From Dyadobacter sp. CY261 (GTDB lineage Bacteria; Bacteroidota; Bacteroidia; Cytophagales; Spirosomataceae): DNA of 64,000 nt. A model generated the notes under the pieces. The model worked only from the letters and a program-made list of their open reading frames with translations. It did no database searches and was not told the DNA's origin. Where the stretch lies: the NCBI RefSeq assembly GCF_021440085.1, contig NZ_JAKCPW010000011.1, forward strand, positions 280,329 to 344,328. Reading direction: 5' to 3'. A program made the translations under genes and the position numbers. This document shows positions 27,001-34,277 of the stretch, in pieces (position 1 is the first letter of the stretch; the number at the start of each line of letters is the position of its first letter).

Positions 27001-27174
27001 CCCGGCTCCTTTTTCATCGGTTACCTTACCGGTAACAGTTACCGCGGCCTTCGTTTCCTGCCTGACGCTCGTCAGGGTGCTGCTTCTGGCTTCTAAGTTC
27101 AAGCCTGGACACAGCCAGATCCCTGACAGGACTGCGAGACTTCCCCACGGAATGCGCGTAGAGGATTGTTTCAT
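24031..27174 (-). CDS. SusC/RagA family TonB-linked outer-membrane protein
   Basis: The 1047-aa transporter has an N-terminal signal, a carboxypeptidase-D-like regulatory domain (VTGKVTDEKGAGLPGVNVIE, about residues 45-120), the SusC-specific SLEEVVVVGYGSQKKVNVTG, a plug domain (NASLVIRGLGTVNNASPLVV, then SVYGSRAANGVILITTKSGK) and a 22-strand barrel ending ICG-like SYSVGINIGI. It imports oligosaccharides through the outer membrane with TonB energy. It heads the seven-gene minus-strand locus. No sigma/anti-sigma or hybrid two-component regulator lies next to it in the window. Confidence 0.97.
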   Translation of the reverse strand: MKQSSTRIPWGSLAVLSGIWLCPGLNLEARSSTLTSVRQETKAAVTVTGKVTDEKGAGLPGVNVIEKGTSNGTTTNPDGDYTITVAGGSSVLAFSFIGYVPQEAAVDNRTAISIQLAPEDKSLEEVVVVGYGSQKKVNVTGAVSAIKIDDKITNRSLSNVSSGLQGLVPGLAVNQNSGMAGRNNASLVIRGLGTVNNASPLVVVDGMPDVDINRLNMNDIESVSVLKDATSSSVYGSRAANGVILITTKSGKGQEKATINFSGNYGVQVPTKSYEFLADYARTLTLHQRAAAVNTLRSNFNFKDGTIDQWMALGMIDPVAYPNTDWWDVIMRTGSVQNYNLSSSGGGDKSNFFISVGLMNEKGLQINNDFKRYNARFNYDYKIRKNINTGVKFNGNWSNMTYALEDGFTDDDASNTAGFDMQFAIPGILPYDPVTGYYGGVMAYNEDPQAYNPYTLYQNQLNRQNRQEANANMYIDWTPIKGLTARIDYALNYFNQFRWNANTPNQSYNFQTNAFGSRVYVGPNAGVGNFTNTGYKTLLNGRLNYNTTIAKHHEIGAMFVYSEEYWYDRYQATSRNDRLHPSLHEVDAALTDIQSTGGNSSTEGLRSYIGRVNYAAFDKYLLEVNFRSDGSSRFLPGSQFGFFPSAAVGWRFTEEAFISRFTSRILTNGKIRASYGSLGNNSGVGRYEQQSTLAANNYMVNGQIVKGFVNRKLVNKDLSWETTKVFNLGLDLGFLNNRLTAEIDYYDRLTTGMNRPSEMSILLTGAYDAPRKNIGNLRNRGIEGNLTWRDRKGEVSYMLAINASHNKTKLESWNEFLGRTSTNSGNSVFLGLPYGYLYTYQDAGIAQTWQDVYNATPQGASPGDILRKDVNGDGRISDDDKVAYPKVQRDRPTTNFALNGNVSWRGIDLTFLLQGATGRKDYWINIYNNVNFGAQRYASTQAHWDNPWSVENRDGEWPRLNGNANREETTFWLDNLSYLRVKNIQLGYNLPVALTKKLGMTNFRIFASTENLATITKFRGLDPEKAGNKSDAYPLNKSYSVGINIGI

Positions 27175-27524
27175 AGTTAAGTTGGTTTAGAGTGATTTGT
27201 ACCCACAGGTGACGTAAATCCATTCAAACGTCCCTGACTATTTTTATAAATAATATTTAAATAATCTAGGATGTCCATAGCCAACTACTTTGTGTAAGCA
27301 CGCTCTAAATACTGCCGGGCTACAATGAAAATATTATAGAAAAGCTGCGAAGAATTGACATAGACTGGATGGGATTGGCTAGGGCGGACGGCACGATTCA
27401 TCAGATTGAGGCTTCAAACTTGTCTCAAATACCCCCTCAATATGTTCGAAATGACAGCGGTAACGGATTCTCAGTTAGCTATTTTTGCTACTGTCCAAAA
27501 CCTAATCAACCAATTTGATCACGT
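27175..27524. other. Divergent promoter region of the polysaccharide locus
   Basis: The 350-base AT-rich gap between susC and the divergent reductase gene should contain the locus promoter. I could not assign a convincing TTTG/TAnnTTTG promoter of the Bacteroidota type, and saw no strong repeat. Confidence 0.4.
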
Positions 27525-28079
27525 ATGAGAAAGATAATCGCCGCTATTAATATGACGCTCGACGGTTTTTGCGATCACACAGCAGTCTCGCCCGACGAAG
27601 CGGTGCACGATCACTACGGTGAGCTTCTGAAAAATGCCGGTACCGCATTGTACGGCAGGAAAACTTATCTGCTGATGGAGTTCTGGAAAGGCTTGGCGGA
27701 ACACCCCAGCGGCGAGAAATCGATGGATGATTTTGCAATAAATATGGACGCTATTCCCAAAATCGTGTTTTCCCGCACCTTGCAAAGTGTGGATTGGAAA
27801 AGCGCAAAGGTTGCAACCCGCGACCTCGAAGCGGAAACGCTGGCGCTCCGGGAAGAAGATGGCGGTGACATTCTGGTTTGCAGCCGGAGCCTGATTATTG
27901 CCCTGATCAATCTCGGCCTCGTAGATGAATTTCAGCTGATGGTCCACCCGGTGGTGGCGCGAGAAGGTTTGCCTTTATTTGACAAACTGGCAGACGGAGT
28001 GGTTTTCGAATTGACAAAGACGCACACCTTTGCCAGTGGTGCCGTATTGCTCTACTATGCTCCGTCGAAGCAACAATAG
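27525..28079 (+). CDS. Dihydrofolate reductase family protein (RibD C-terminal domain)
   Basis: The 184-aa protein matches the RibD C-terminal/DHFR-like fold: KIIAAINMTLDGFCDH at the N-terminus, ALYGRKTYLLMEFW, PKIVFSRTL, then the nucleotide-binding GGDILVCSRSLIIALINLGL and DEFQLMVHPVVAREGLPLF. Bacteroidota have many such stand-alone proteins of unknown substrate; they bind NADPH. It is transcribed alone, and a good terminator follows at 28206-28243. Confidence 0.92.
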   Translation: MRKIIAAINMTLDGFCDHTAVSPDEAVHDHYGELLKNAGTALYGRKTYLLMEFWKGLAEHPSGEKSMDDFAINMDAIPKIVFSRTLQSVDWKSAKVATRDLEAETLALREEDGGDILVCSRSLIIALINLGLVDEFQLMVHPVVAREGLPLFDKLADGVVFELTKTHTFASGAVLLYYAPSKQQ

Positions 28080-28205
28080 CTGAACGAAACGCATATTTTC
28101 AACGCGGATACCAGTCCTGATGCTTCGAAAACATATATGCGCCCAACGCCCCGCTCAGTTTCCTTTTACAAAGTTTGCCTCTGTTAAATAGGGGGATCAT
28201 AATTG

Positions 28206-28243
28206 CAAAGCCCGCAATACTGTATCCGGTATTGCGGGCTTTG
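28206..28243 (+). terminator. Intrinsic terminator after the RibD-like gene
   Basis: CAAAGCCCGCAATAC (28206-28220) pairs perfectly with GTATTGCGGGCTTTG (28229-28243), a 15-bp stem with an 8-nt loop, followed by TTATTTC. It lies about 125 bases after the gene's stop. Confidence 0.75.
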
Positions 28244-28520
28244 TTATTTCAGATTGCTTTTTCTGCGGCTGTTAGCATTGATCACACATTCTCTGGAACC
28301 TGAGATTTTGAATTCCCTTATTGAACCGACATGGCCGAATGACGGGAATTTAAATGCATGTTAGTAACGAATTACCAATGTTAGTTTTTTAGTTTGCGGC
28401 TTGTAATAAAACGAACGAGCTTTGGCCGTCATTGGTCATGGTTGTAACTTACTTTCACTTTTTGTGACCAGCTCAATTTAAGTGGAAATTTATTCGAAAT
28501 TTAATTCACAATCTTAAAAA
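28244..28520. other. Intergenic region upstream of the Zn protease gene
   Basis: No gene is visible in this stretch. It is the upstream region of the protease gene at 28521 and contains CTTTTTGTGACC-like A/T-rich promoter-type sequence near 28460, which I cannot call with certainty. Confidence 0.3.
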
Positions 28521-29837
28521 ATGAAGAGTCCAACTCTATTGAAGGCCGTCCAGTTAGGTGTGCTAGCGATGCTACTTCTTTTTAGTAAAACGATTTTTTC
28601 GCAGGATTTCAATCCCGAAGCGGACAGATATCAAAAGCTGGCGGATAGCTTGGGCGAAGCAAAACAATACAAAGCAGCTGCCAGAAGCTATCATGCGGAA
28701 GGTGAAGCCCGCAAAATGCTTGCCTACAAAAGACAGCCTGCTGTAAATGCCACCTATTTCTATTCCATGGCTCAAATGCCGGACAGTGCGTTGGCCAGCC
28801 TGCAAAAAGCTGTGAAACAGTATGGATTTACAAATAGAAAATGGATGGATTCTGAGATTGGTTTGGCCCCGATTCGGAAGAACAAGGCATATTCTGACCT
28901 GATAAGGTACATGACTGACAAACAAAACGCGCAACTTGATCCTGATCGGGCTGCGGTGATCACTAGCGACATCACTCTGTTCTGGAAAGCTTATGACCAA
29001 TATAAAAAAGACCCTTCCAACGCTCAAAAGTTATTCCTTACCGAGTATTTTGAGAAAGGCACTCTTAATCTGCAGGAATATTATAGAATTAAAACTCCTA
29101 ATATTGGAGGCATTCAAGGCTTTATTCACAACCTTGAAATCATGCCCGAATATTACGCCAGTATCAGGGCAAAGACGGAACAGGTTAGCACATTGGAGGA
29201 TTCCATCCGCGTAATATTTCGGAACCTGAAAGACTGGTACAAACCCGCCACTTTTCCCAATGTAACTTTTGTAATTGGCGGATGGAGCTCAGGCGGAACT
29301 GTCACGAATTACGGCTCAATCATGGGTGTTGATATGCAGGCGGCGGGAGCTGAGACACCAACGCATGAATTGAATTTATGGCAGAAAAAAAATATGCTGC
29401 CTTTTAAGGAACTGAAAAATGTGGTAGCGCACGAGCTGGTGCATGTACAACAAAACAACATGGCCGGTGACACCACCTTGCTGTGCCATGCGATCAAGGA
29501 AGGCATGGCCGATTTTATCGGTGAGCTGATCAGTGGCAGAACGGCCAATGCCCGCCTTCATGTCTGGGCTGTTGGGAATGAAAAGAAGGTTTGGGAAGAA
29601 TTCAAAAAAGAAATGTATCTGGACCGTTACTCAAACTGGATTGCCAATAGTAGTCAGGAAACCGCCGACCGTCCTTCCGATTTAGGTTATTGGGTAGGAT
29701 ATCAGATCTGCAAGGCATATTTTGATCAGGCAACAGATAAGAAAAAAGCTGTGAGCGACATGCTGAACATCAAGGATTACAGGGCATTTTTAACACACAG
29801 TAAAATTGACGAAAAACTGACGGAAGGTCGCAAATAA
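28521..29837 (+). CDS. DUF2268-like predicted Zn-dependent protease, secreted
   Basis: The 438-aa protein has a signal peptide (KAVQLGVLAMLLLFSKTIFS), two or more TPR-like helices (ADSLGEAKQYKAAARSYHAE, FYSMAQMPDSALASLQKAV), and a gluzincin active site: HELVH at 304-308 with a downstream acidic helix EGMADFIGE (about 327-335). This matches the DUF2268/YjaZ-like predicted proteases. Substrate unknown. It stands alone, convergent with the serine hydrolase gene. Confidence 0.8.
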   Translation: MKSPTLLKAVQLGVLAMLLLFSKTIFSQDFNPEADRYQKLADSLGEAKQYKAAARSYHAEGEARKMLAYKRQPAVNATYFYSMAQMPDSALASLQKAVKQYGFTNRKWMDSEIGLAPIRKNKAYSDLIRYMTDKQNAQLDPDRAAVITSDITLFWKAYDQYKKDPSNAQKLFLTEYFEKGTLNLQEYYRIKTPNIGGIQGFIHNLEIMPEYYASIRAKTEQVSTLEDSIRVIFRNLKDWYKPATFPNVTFVIGGWSSGGTVTNYGSIMGVDMQAAGAETPTHELNLWQKKNMLPFKELKNVVAHELVHVQQNNMAGDTTLLCHAIKEGMADFIGELISGRTANARLHVWAVGNEKKVWEEFKKEMYLDRYSNWIANSSQETADRPSDLGYWVGYQICKAYFDQATDKKKAVSDMLNIKDYRAFLTHSKIDEKLTEGRK

Positions 29838-29962
29838 ATAAACCGCTTTTGCGAGAGGTTTCATCTTACAATTTCCTTTGGAATGAGCGGACAGGTATTC
29901 CGTCAGCCAATCTCACCTAACTAGGTATCACTAAGAATCCAAGTTTATCAATAATGAACGAA

Positions 29963-31609
29963 TCACTTTTGGCGAGGCATTCTATTTTTGAAAAGTACCT
30001 TGATGCTTCGCTGAGTACTTAATTCCAATGCATCGATATTATTTTTGCCGTTCCGTTTAAACGTCAGATCCGCTTTGAGTCCTGGTATCAGAAATCTGTC
30101 CCTCGCATAACTTTCAAGAGGGTGAGTCGCGCCGGAAACCAGTACGATTTCCAGGCTATTATTATTTTTCCAGATTTTGATTTCCGCTCCGACTTCCCCG
30201 GAAAAATACGTACCGATAAATTGGTCTAGTGGCATATTGCTGACGGTCGTATCCACCTTATGGTATTGCATGGGTTCGCCGGTAGGCGATGCGACAGTAA
30301 GTTCATTTTCGTGGTTAAATGAAAGTTCGATTCCGTGAAAACGAAATTGCCTCTCACTGATGGCATCCAATGGCGTGTCTGACAGCTGTAATCCGCGAGA
30401 ATCCATGGTTATTTCTACATCACGGGCAGATTGCGCGCTTTTATAGTAGCCTGCATAGGATTTAAGTTTGGCCTGGTCCATTTTAACTGCAGTGACAGGC
30501 ATTACTTGCGGAGCGACCTGTTCATCTGGGGTCGTGAGGAGATCGAACACCGCTGCGGCTGGGTCTATGCCGACCGTGTCGAGCATAGAGGTATTACTGA
30601 GCCAAGCGATAGATAATCCCCCGGCGGGTGAAGCGATTAACTTGGCTCGGTAAGCATTCGTGGCGCCACCGTGAAAAAATACGGGTTTACGAGTAGATCG
30701 GCTGTCAATAAATAGCCCCGCGGCGTAATGGTTTAAACTTTTGTCGTTGAGCGTATCCAATGCGGTTTGTTTGTCGTAAAGTGCCTCGTTGCCCATTTTG
30801 GCAGAAAGATAGAATTCGTTCCAACTCACCAAATCCTCTGCCGTTGTAAGCAAGCCCCCCGCTCCATGAATACTGTGATCTGGCATCGATATCCTGAATT
30901 TCCCATTTTTGACTTCGTATGCTTTGCTTCGATTCGGGATTACTTTGCCAAAATCGTCCCGCCAGCTGCTATGTGTCATTCCCGCGGGCTGGAAAATATA
31001 CTTCATTGTGAAATCGGAAAATGACATACCCGATGCCCTTGTTATAATAATGGTAAGTAGGATGTAGTTGGAATTGCTGTAACGGAATTCGGTGCCGGGC
31101 ACACTGTTCATACTCTGCTGTCGACATATGATATTCAGCACATCTCCGTTATTCGGCACTCGCAACACCTCGGGCCATCCGGCAAACTCAGCAATGTCGC
31201 TCCATTCCCGCAAACCGCTTGTGTGATGGATTAAATGACGGATCAGGATGGGCTTACCATGAATTGGAAGTTCCGGAATGTATTTATTGACAGGATCGTC
31301 GAGTTTCAATAATCCTTGTCTTTCTGCTAATAGAACTGCCGCAGCCGTGAATTGTTTGGATACCGATCCTGCTTCTATCAAGCTCTCTTTGGACAGAGGG
31401 GCGTTACTTTCCAGATCGGCAATTCCCCATGCCTTGGAATAGATCATTCTTCCGTCCCGACTAACCGCCAGTTGTCCTCCGGGTTTCTCGTGGGAGTAGC
31501 ATTGAAATAAGCTGTCGATTTTCGATTCAAAATCCTGGGAACGAGCGCATTCAAATGAAATAATGAATATTGAAGAACCCAAGAATAGTATCCGAATCAT
31601 TTGCTTCAT
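29963..31609 (-). CDS. Serine hydrolase, beta-lactamase/class C fold
   Basis: The 548-aa protein has the penicillin-binding fold: SVSK at residues 82-85 (the SxxK nucleophile motif), YSN in FRYSNSNYIL, and HGGATNAYR in place of the KTG-type third motif. The signal segment is MIRILFLGSSIFIISFECAR. The C-terminal 180 residues form a second beta-rich domain of the kind found in D-aminopeptidase or esterase-type members. It hydrolyses an unknown amide or ester in the periplasm. The gene lies 11 bases after a carboxypeptidase-regulatory-domain gene, so the two are co-transcribed. Confidence 0.88.
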   Translation of the reverse strand: MKQMIRILFLGSSIFIISFECARSQDFESKIDSLFQCYSHEKPGGQLAVSRDGRMIYSKAWGIADLESNAPLSKESLIEAGSVSKQFTAAAVLLAERQGLLKLDDPVNKYIPELPIHGKPILIRHLIHHTSGLREWSDIAEFAGWPEVLRVPNNGDVLNIICRQQSMNSVPGTEFRYSNSNYILLTIIITRASGMSFSDFTMKYIFQPAGMTHSSWRDDFGKVIPNRSKAYEVKNGKFRISMPDHSIHGAGGLLTTAEDLVSWNEFYLSAKMGNEALYDKQTALDTLNDKSLNHYAAGLFIDSRSTRKPVFFHGGATNAYRAKLIASPAGGLSIAWLSNTSMLDTVGIDPAAAVFDLLTTPDEQVAPQVMPVTAVKMDQAKLKSYAGYYKSAQSARDVEITMDSRGLQLSDTPLDAISERQFRFHGIELSFNHENELTVASPTGEPMQYHKVDTTVSNMPLDQFIGTYFSGEVGAEIKIWKNNNSLEIVLVSGATHPLESYARDRFLIPGLKADLTFKRNGKNNIDALELSTQRSIKVLFKNRMPRQK

Positions 31610-31620
31610 AAGTTCAGATA

Positions 31621-32322
31621 CTAATCGGTGTAAATCTCGTAGCCAACGTCTGCTTTTGACGACGGAGACATGCTTTTTACACTACTTCGCTTAATGTAGG
31701 CATTGATCTCCTTGGCTACCAGTCGTTTCTGCCCGTTGACAAGAACCAACTCATCGGCCGATCTTAACTTAATCCATCCGGAATCATTGACAAGATAAGT
31801 GCCTTCTTCAATTTCGAAGTACAAAAGGTTGTTACCGGCTTTTGCAGATTGTAATTTATTTTCAAAATTGATTTTGCTCCGAATTTTATCCAGGCCCTTA
31901 GCGACATCCTCAGGGTTGCTATGTCCCATGACCAGTTCCGAAAATTGCGGAGAACCGTTGGATGTTTTTTTCATACCAAAATAGTATGTCGCTTTGATTA
32001 GAGATTTCTGGTTAGCCCAGTGCTCTTTTTGCGTAATAGATTCGTACCCGATCTTACTGAGTTGTAAAGAAAAATCAATCTCGTTGGTTGCGTCTATGGC
32101 CAAGTTGCCATCGAAAAATCCGTTTTCGTCGGAGGTTGCCAGAAGGTTTCCCTTCGCATCCCTGATTGTCGCTCCGTTTAATGGAGTCAGGGTTTTGGAA
32201 TCTACTACTAATCCTTGAAAACTGATCGTTGTTGCCTTTGAACTGGTGACGCGATTGGTATCAACTTCTACCAGGTTCAATGTGAGGATGAAGCAAAAAA
32301 TTAGCGATTTGATATACAACAT
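31621..32322 (-). CDS. Carboxypeptidase-like regulatory domain protein
   Basis: The 233-aa secreted protein (N-terminal hydrophobic LIFCFILTLNLVEV) carries one carboxypeptidase-regulatory Ig-like domain, ISFQGLVVDSKTLTPLNGAT then IRDAKGNLLATSDENGFF. This kind of domain also heads SusC-type proteins. The rest, about residues 125-233, has no recognisable fold. It is directly upstream of the beta-lactamase-fold gene (11-base gap). Its job is unclear; an envelope accessory of the hydrolase is a guess. Confidence 0.75.
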   Translation of the reverse strand: MLYIKSLIFCFILTLNLVEVDTNRVTSSKATTISFQGLVVDSKTLTPLNGATIRDAKGNLLATSDENGFFDGNLAIDATNEIDFSLQLSKIGYESITQKEHWANQKSLIKATYYFGMKKTSNGSPQFSELVMGHSNPEDVAKGLDKIRSKINFENKLQSAKAGNNLLYFEIEEGTYLVNDSGWIKLRSADELVLVNGQKRLVAKEINAYIKRSSVKSMSPSSKADVGYEIYTD

Positions 32323-32421
32323 AGTCTGTTTTCAGATCTTTAAGCGTTGGATCGAATATCGGGGTTCGGAACAAATCCCAAATTTGCAACAATATAGAAA
32401 AATCACAAATGATATCAGTGT

Positions 32422-32838
32422 CTACAAGGTCTTGGGCTTAATCCCAGTCAAATCGATATAATATCCATAGGCACTGTGCATATTAGGTTGAGTGAGTGCA
32501 CCGTAACATTCTTTACGTTTATACGATACAACGAGTCTCAAACCGGCCTTTCTGTACTCAGCGGGCACGGAAAGAGAATCCCCGCAAGGAACTAACATAT
32601 TTTCCCCAGCATGATGTGACGTATGTTCAAAATCCTTGGGTTCGGTACTTAACACATACCTGTCATGATCCTGGTAGCTGGATATTAAAACGACCACAGC
32701 CTCTACGTTTTTCTTTTCCTTAGAAACAGATTTACTCAGGCAATCGCACGGACCCGGTTGTTCATCAGTGTCATTGCATTGAATATTTAAAAGACACAAA
32801 ACCGAGGGGATTATGATGAAGCGGGCTACCTTGTTCAT
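32422..32838 (-). CDS. Hypothetical lipoprotein
   Basis: The 138-aa product from Met at 32838 has a lipobox ending LLNIQC (Cys21), followed by NDTDEQPGPCDC. The mature part has five cysteines or so, including CDC and VPCGDS, and the C-terminus GYYIDLTGIKPKTL. A Met eight codons upstream gives a worse signal. No family recognised. It is divergent from the ECF sigma gene and 99 bases from the next gene on its strand. Confidence 0.6.
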   Translation of the reverse strand: MNKVARFIIIPSVLCLLNIQCNDTDEQPGPCDCLSKSVSKEKKNVEAVVVLISSYQDHDRYVLSTEPKDFEHTSHHAGENMLVPCGDSLSVPAEYRKAGLRLVVSYKRKECYGALTQPNMHSAYGYYIDLTGIKPKTL

Positions 32839-33046
32839 ATTCGGATGAAAAATAAATGTCAAATGACCTTTTGAAGTATAAAAACTATAATCCTAAGATT
32901 CGGAAATAGTATCAATGGTTGTCAATACGATAAATATTCGTGATTTGCCGATGACATTATGGCTTTTCTGTGACATTTCTCAACCTCTTGCGAATAATTG
33001 GCTGGTAATCGATTAATTTTTCCCAATACGAAAACCCCAATGCCCT

Positions 33047-33556
33047 ATGCCGCTTCTTAGAGATGCCGTCCAATTTTTAAATGTAGTTGATGCCAATAAG
33101 GGTATTATCTACAAGGTCGCAAATGCGTATTGCCGGGACAAGGAAAGTCGGAAAGATCTCGTTCAGGAAATCACCTTGCAACTTTGGTTGGCGTTTCCGA
33201 AGTATGACGAACAATTCATGCTGACCACGTGGATTTATCGTATAGCGTTGAACGTATCGATCTCGTTTTTTCGAAAGCAGGTAAGCCGCGACAAAATCAA
33301 CCATCCCCTAACCGACGAAATTCTCACATTAATGGCCGACGGCGAACAGTTGGACGTGGATTCGGACCTAATTATGCTCCACGAGTTTATCAGGCAATTG
33401 AAAGAACTTGACAGGGCGCTTATGCTGCTATATCTGGAAGGCCGCAGCCAATCGGAGATAGCAGATATCCTCGGGATAACGGCCTCCAATGTCTCAACGA
33501 AAGTGGGAAGGATCAAAGAGCAACTACGGCAAAAATTTACATCATTAAAATCTTAG
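33047..33556 (+). CDS. ECF-type RNA polymerase sigma factor
   Basis: The 169-aa protein has sigma-2 (DLVQEITLQLWLAFPKYDE, then TWIYRIALNVSISFFRK) and sigma-4 (LEGRSQSEIADILGITASNV then STKVGRIKEQLRQKF) regions of a short ECF factor. It is followed 4 bases later by a membrane protein gene, the arrangement of an ECF factor with a small membrane-bound partner. There is no FecR-type protein, so the stimulus differs from the SusC/FecI type. Which genes it controls cannot be told from the window. Confidence 0.93.
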   Translation: MPLLRDAVQFLNVVDANKGIIYKVANAYCRDKESRKDLVQEITLQLWLAFPKYDEQFMLTTWIYRIALNVSISFFRKQVSRDKINHPLTDEILTLMADGEQLDVDSDLIMLHEFIRQLKELDRALMLLYLEGRSQSEIADILGITASNVSTKVGRIKEQLRQKFTSLKS

Positions 33557-33560
33557 CACC

Positions 33561-34244
33561 ATGCAAGAAACCGAATTAATCGAATTGTGGCGGTCATATG
33601 ACCGGAAACTCGAAGAGAACCTTATTTTGAACCGGCAAAATGCTGCGGCTATCACGGTTATCAAAATCAAGTCTACAGTTGGCTCCATGGCTCCGATGAA
33701 AATCTTTCTGATCATCGCGAGTACATTATGGCTCTTCTTTCTAGGCGTCGTGCTTTACCGTACCCATGCATACGCGAGCCCATTTTTCTGGTATTCAATT
33801 GCCATTCACGCCATAATTATTGCCTTCGTGACAGGGGTCTACATTTATCAGGTAGTTTTGATTTACCAGACAGATCTTAGTGAAGCCCTGTTTAATACGC
33901 AGCGCCGGTTGGCCCAGTTAAAAAGCTCTACCTTACTCATTGCAAGGTTAATGTTCTTGCATGCCCCAATTTGGACAACGTTCTCCATTCAGGAACGGAT
34001 GTTTGAAAATCCGGTATGGATGGTTGTTCAAATATTTGTCATAGTAGTATTCGCGGTTGGAGCTTTGTGGCTTTTTTTCAATATCAAATATGAAAATCGC
34101 CATAAGAAATGGTTTAGATTTATCTTTCACGGAAATCAGTGGGATCCTGTGATAAAGTCAATTGAAATGCTCCGGGAACTCGAACAATACAAGACGAGTC
34201 AGTACGAATCTGTAAGTGCGTCTCAAATAACGAGCGATCGTTGA
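33561..34244 (+). CDS. Membrane protein encoded with the ECF sigma factor (putative anti-sigma partner)
   Basis: The 227-aa protein starts with a cytoplasmic segment of about 45 aa (MQETELIELWRSYDRKLEEN then LILNRQNAAAI), then three to four hydrophobic segments: IFLIIASTLWLFFLGVVLY, FWYSIAIHAIIIAFVTGVYI and MVVQIFVIVVFAVGALWLFF, and a C-terminal cytoplasmic tail. Small N-terminal motifs of this kind are used by membrane anti-sigma factors. Translational coupling with the sigma gene (4-base gap) supports that role, but no anti-sigma domain is recognised, so it is an inference. Confidence 0.75.
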   Translation: MQETELIELWRSYDRKLEENLILNRQNAAAITVIKIKSTVGSMAPMKIFLIIASTLWLFFLGVVLYRTHAYASPFFWYSIAIHAIIIAFVTGVYIYQVVLIYQTDLSEALFNTQRRLAQLKSSTLLIARLMFLHAPIWTTFSIQERMFENPVWMVVQIFVIVVFAVGALWLFFNIKYENRHKKWFRFIFHGNQWDPVIKSIEMLRELEQYKTSQYESVSASQITSDR

Positions 34245-34277
34245 TTAATCTGAGGGATCGGATCTTATAAAGTCCAA

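Noticed and set aside
27175..27524. A possible TTG...TTATTTA promoter for susC
   Set aside because: The -7 box departs from TAnnTTTG at key positions; not strong enough to call.
33047..33556. ECF sigma factor as regulator of the polysaccharide locus
   Set aside because: It lies 6 kb away, is not followed by a FecR-type anti-sigma, and susC shows no N-terminal signalling domain; no link is visible.
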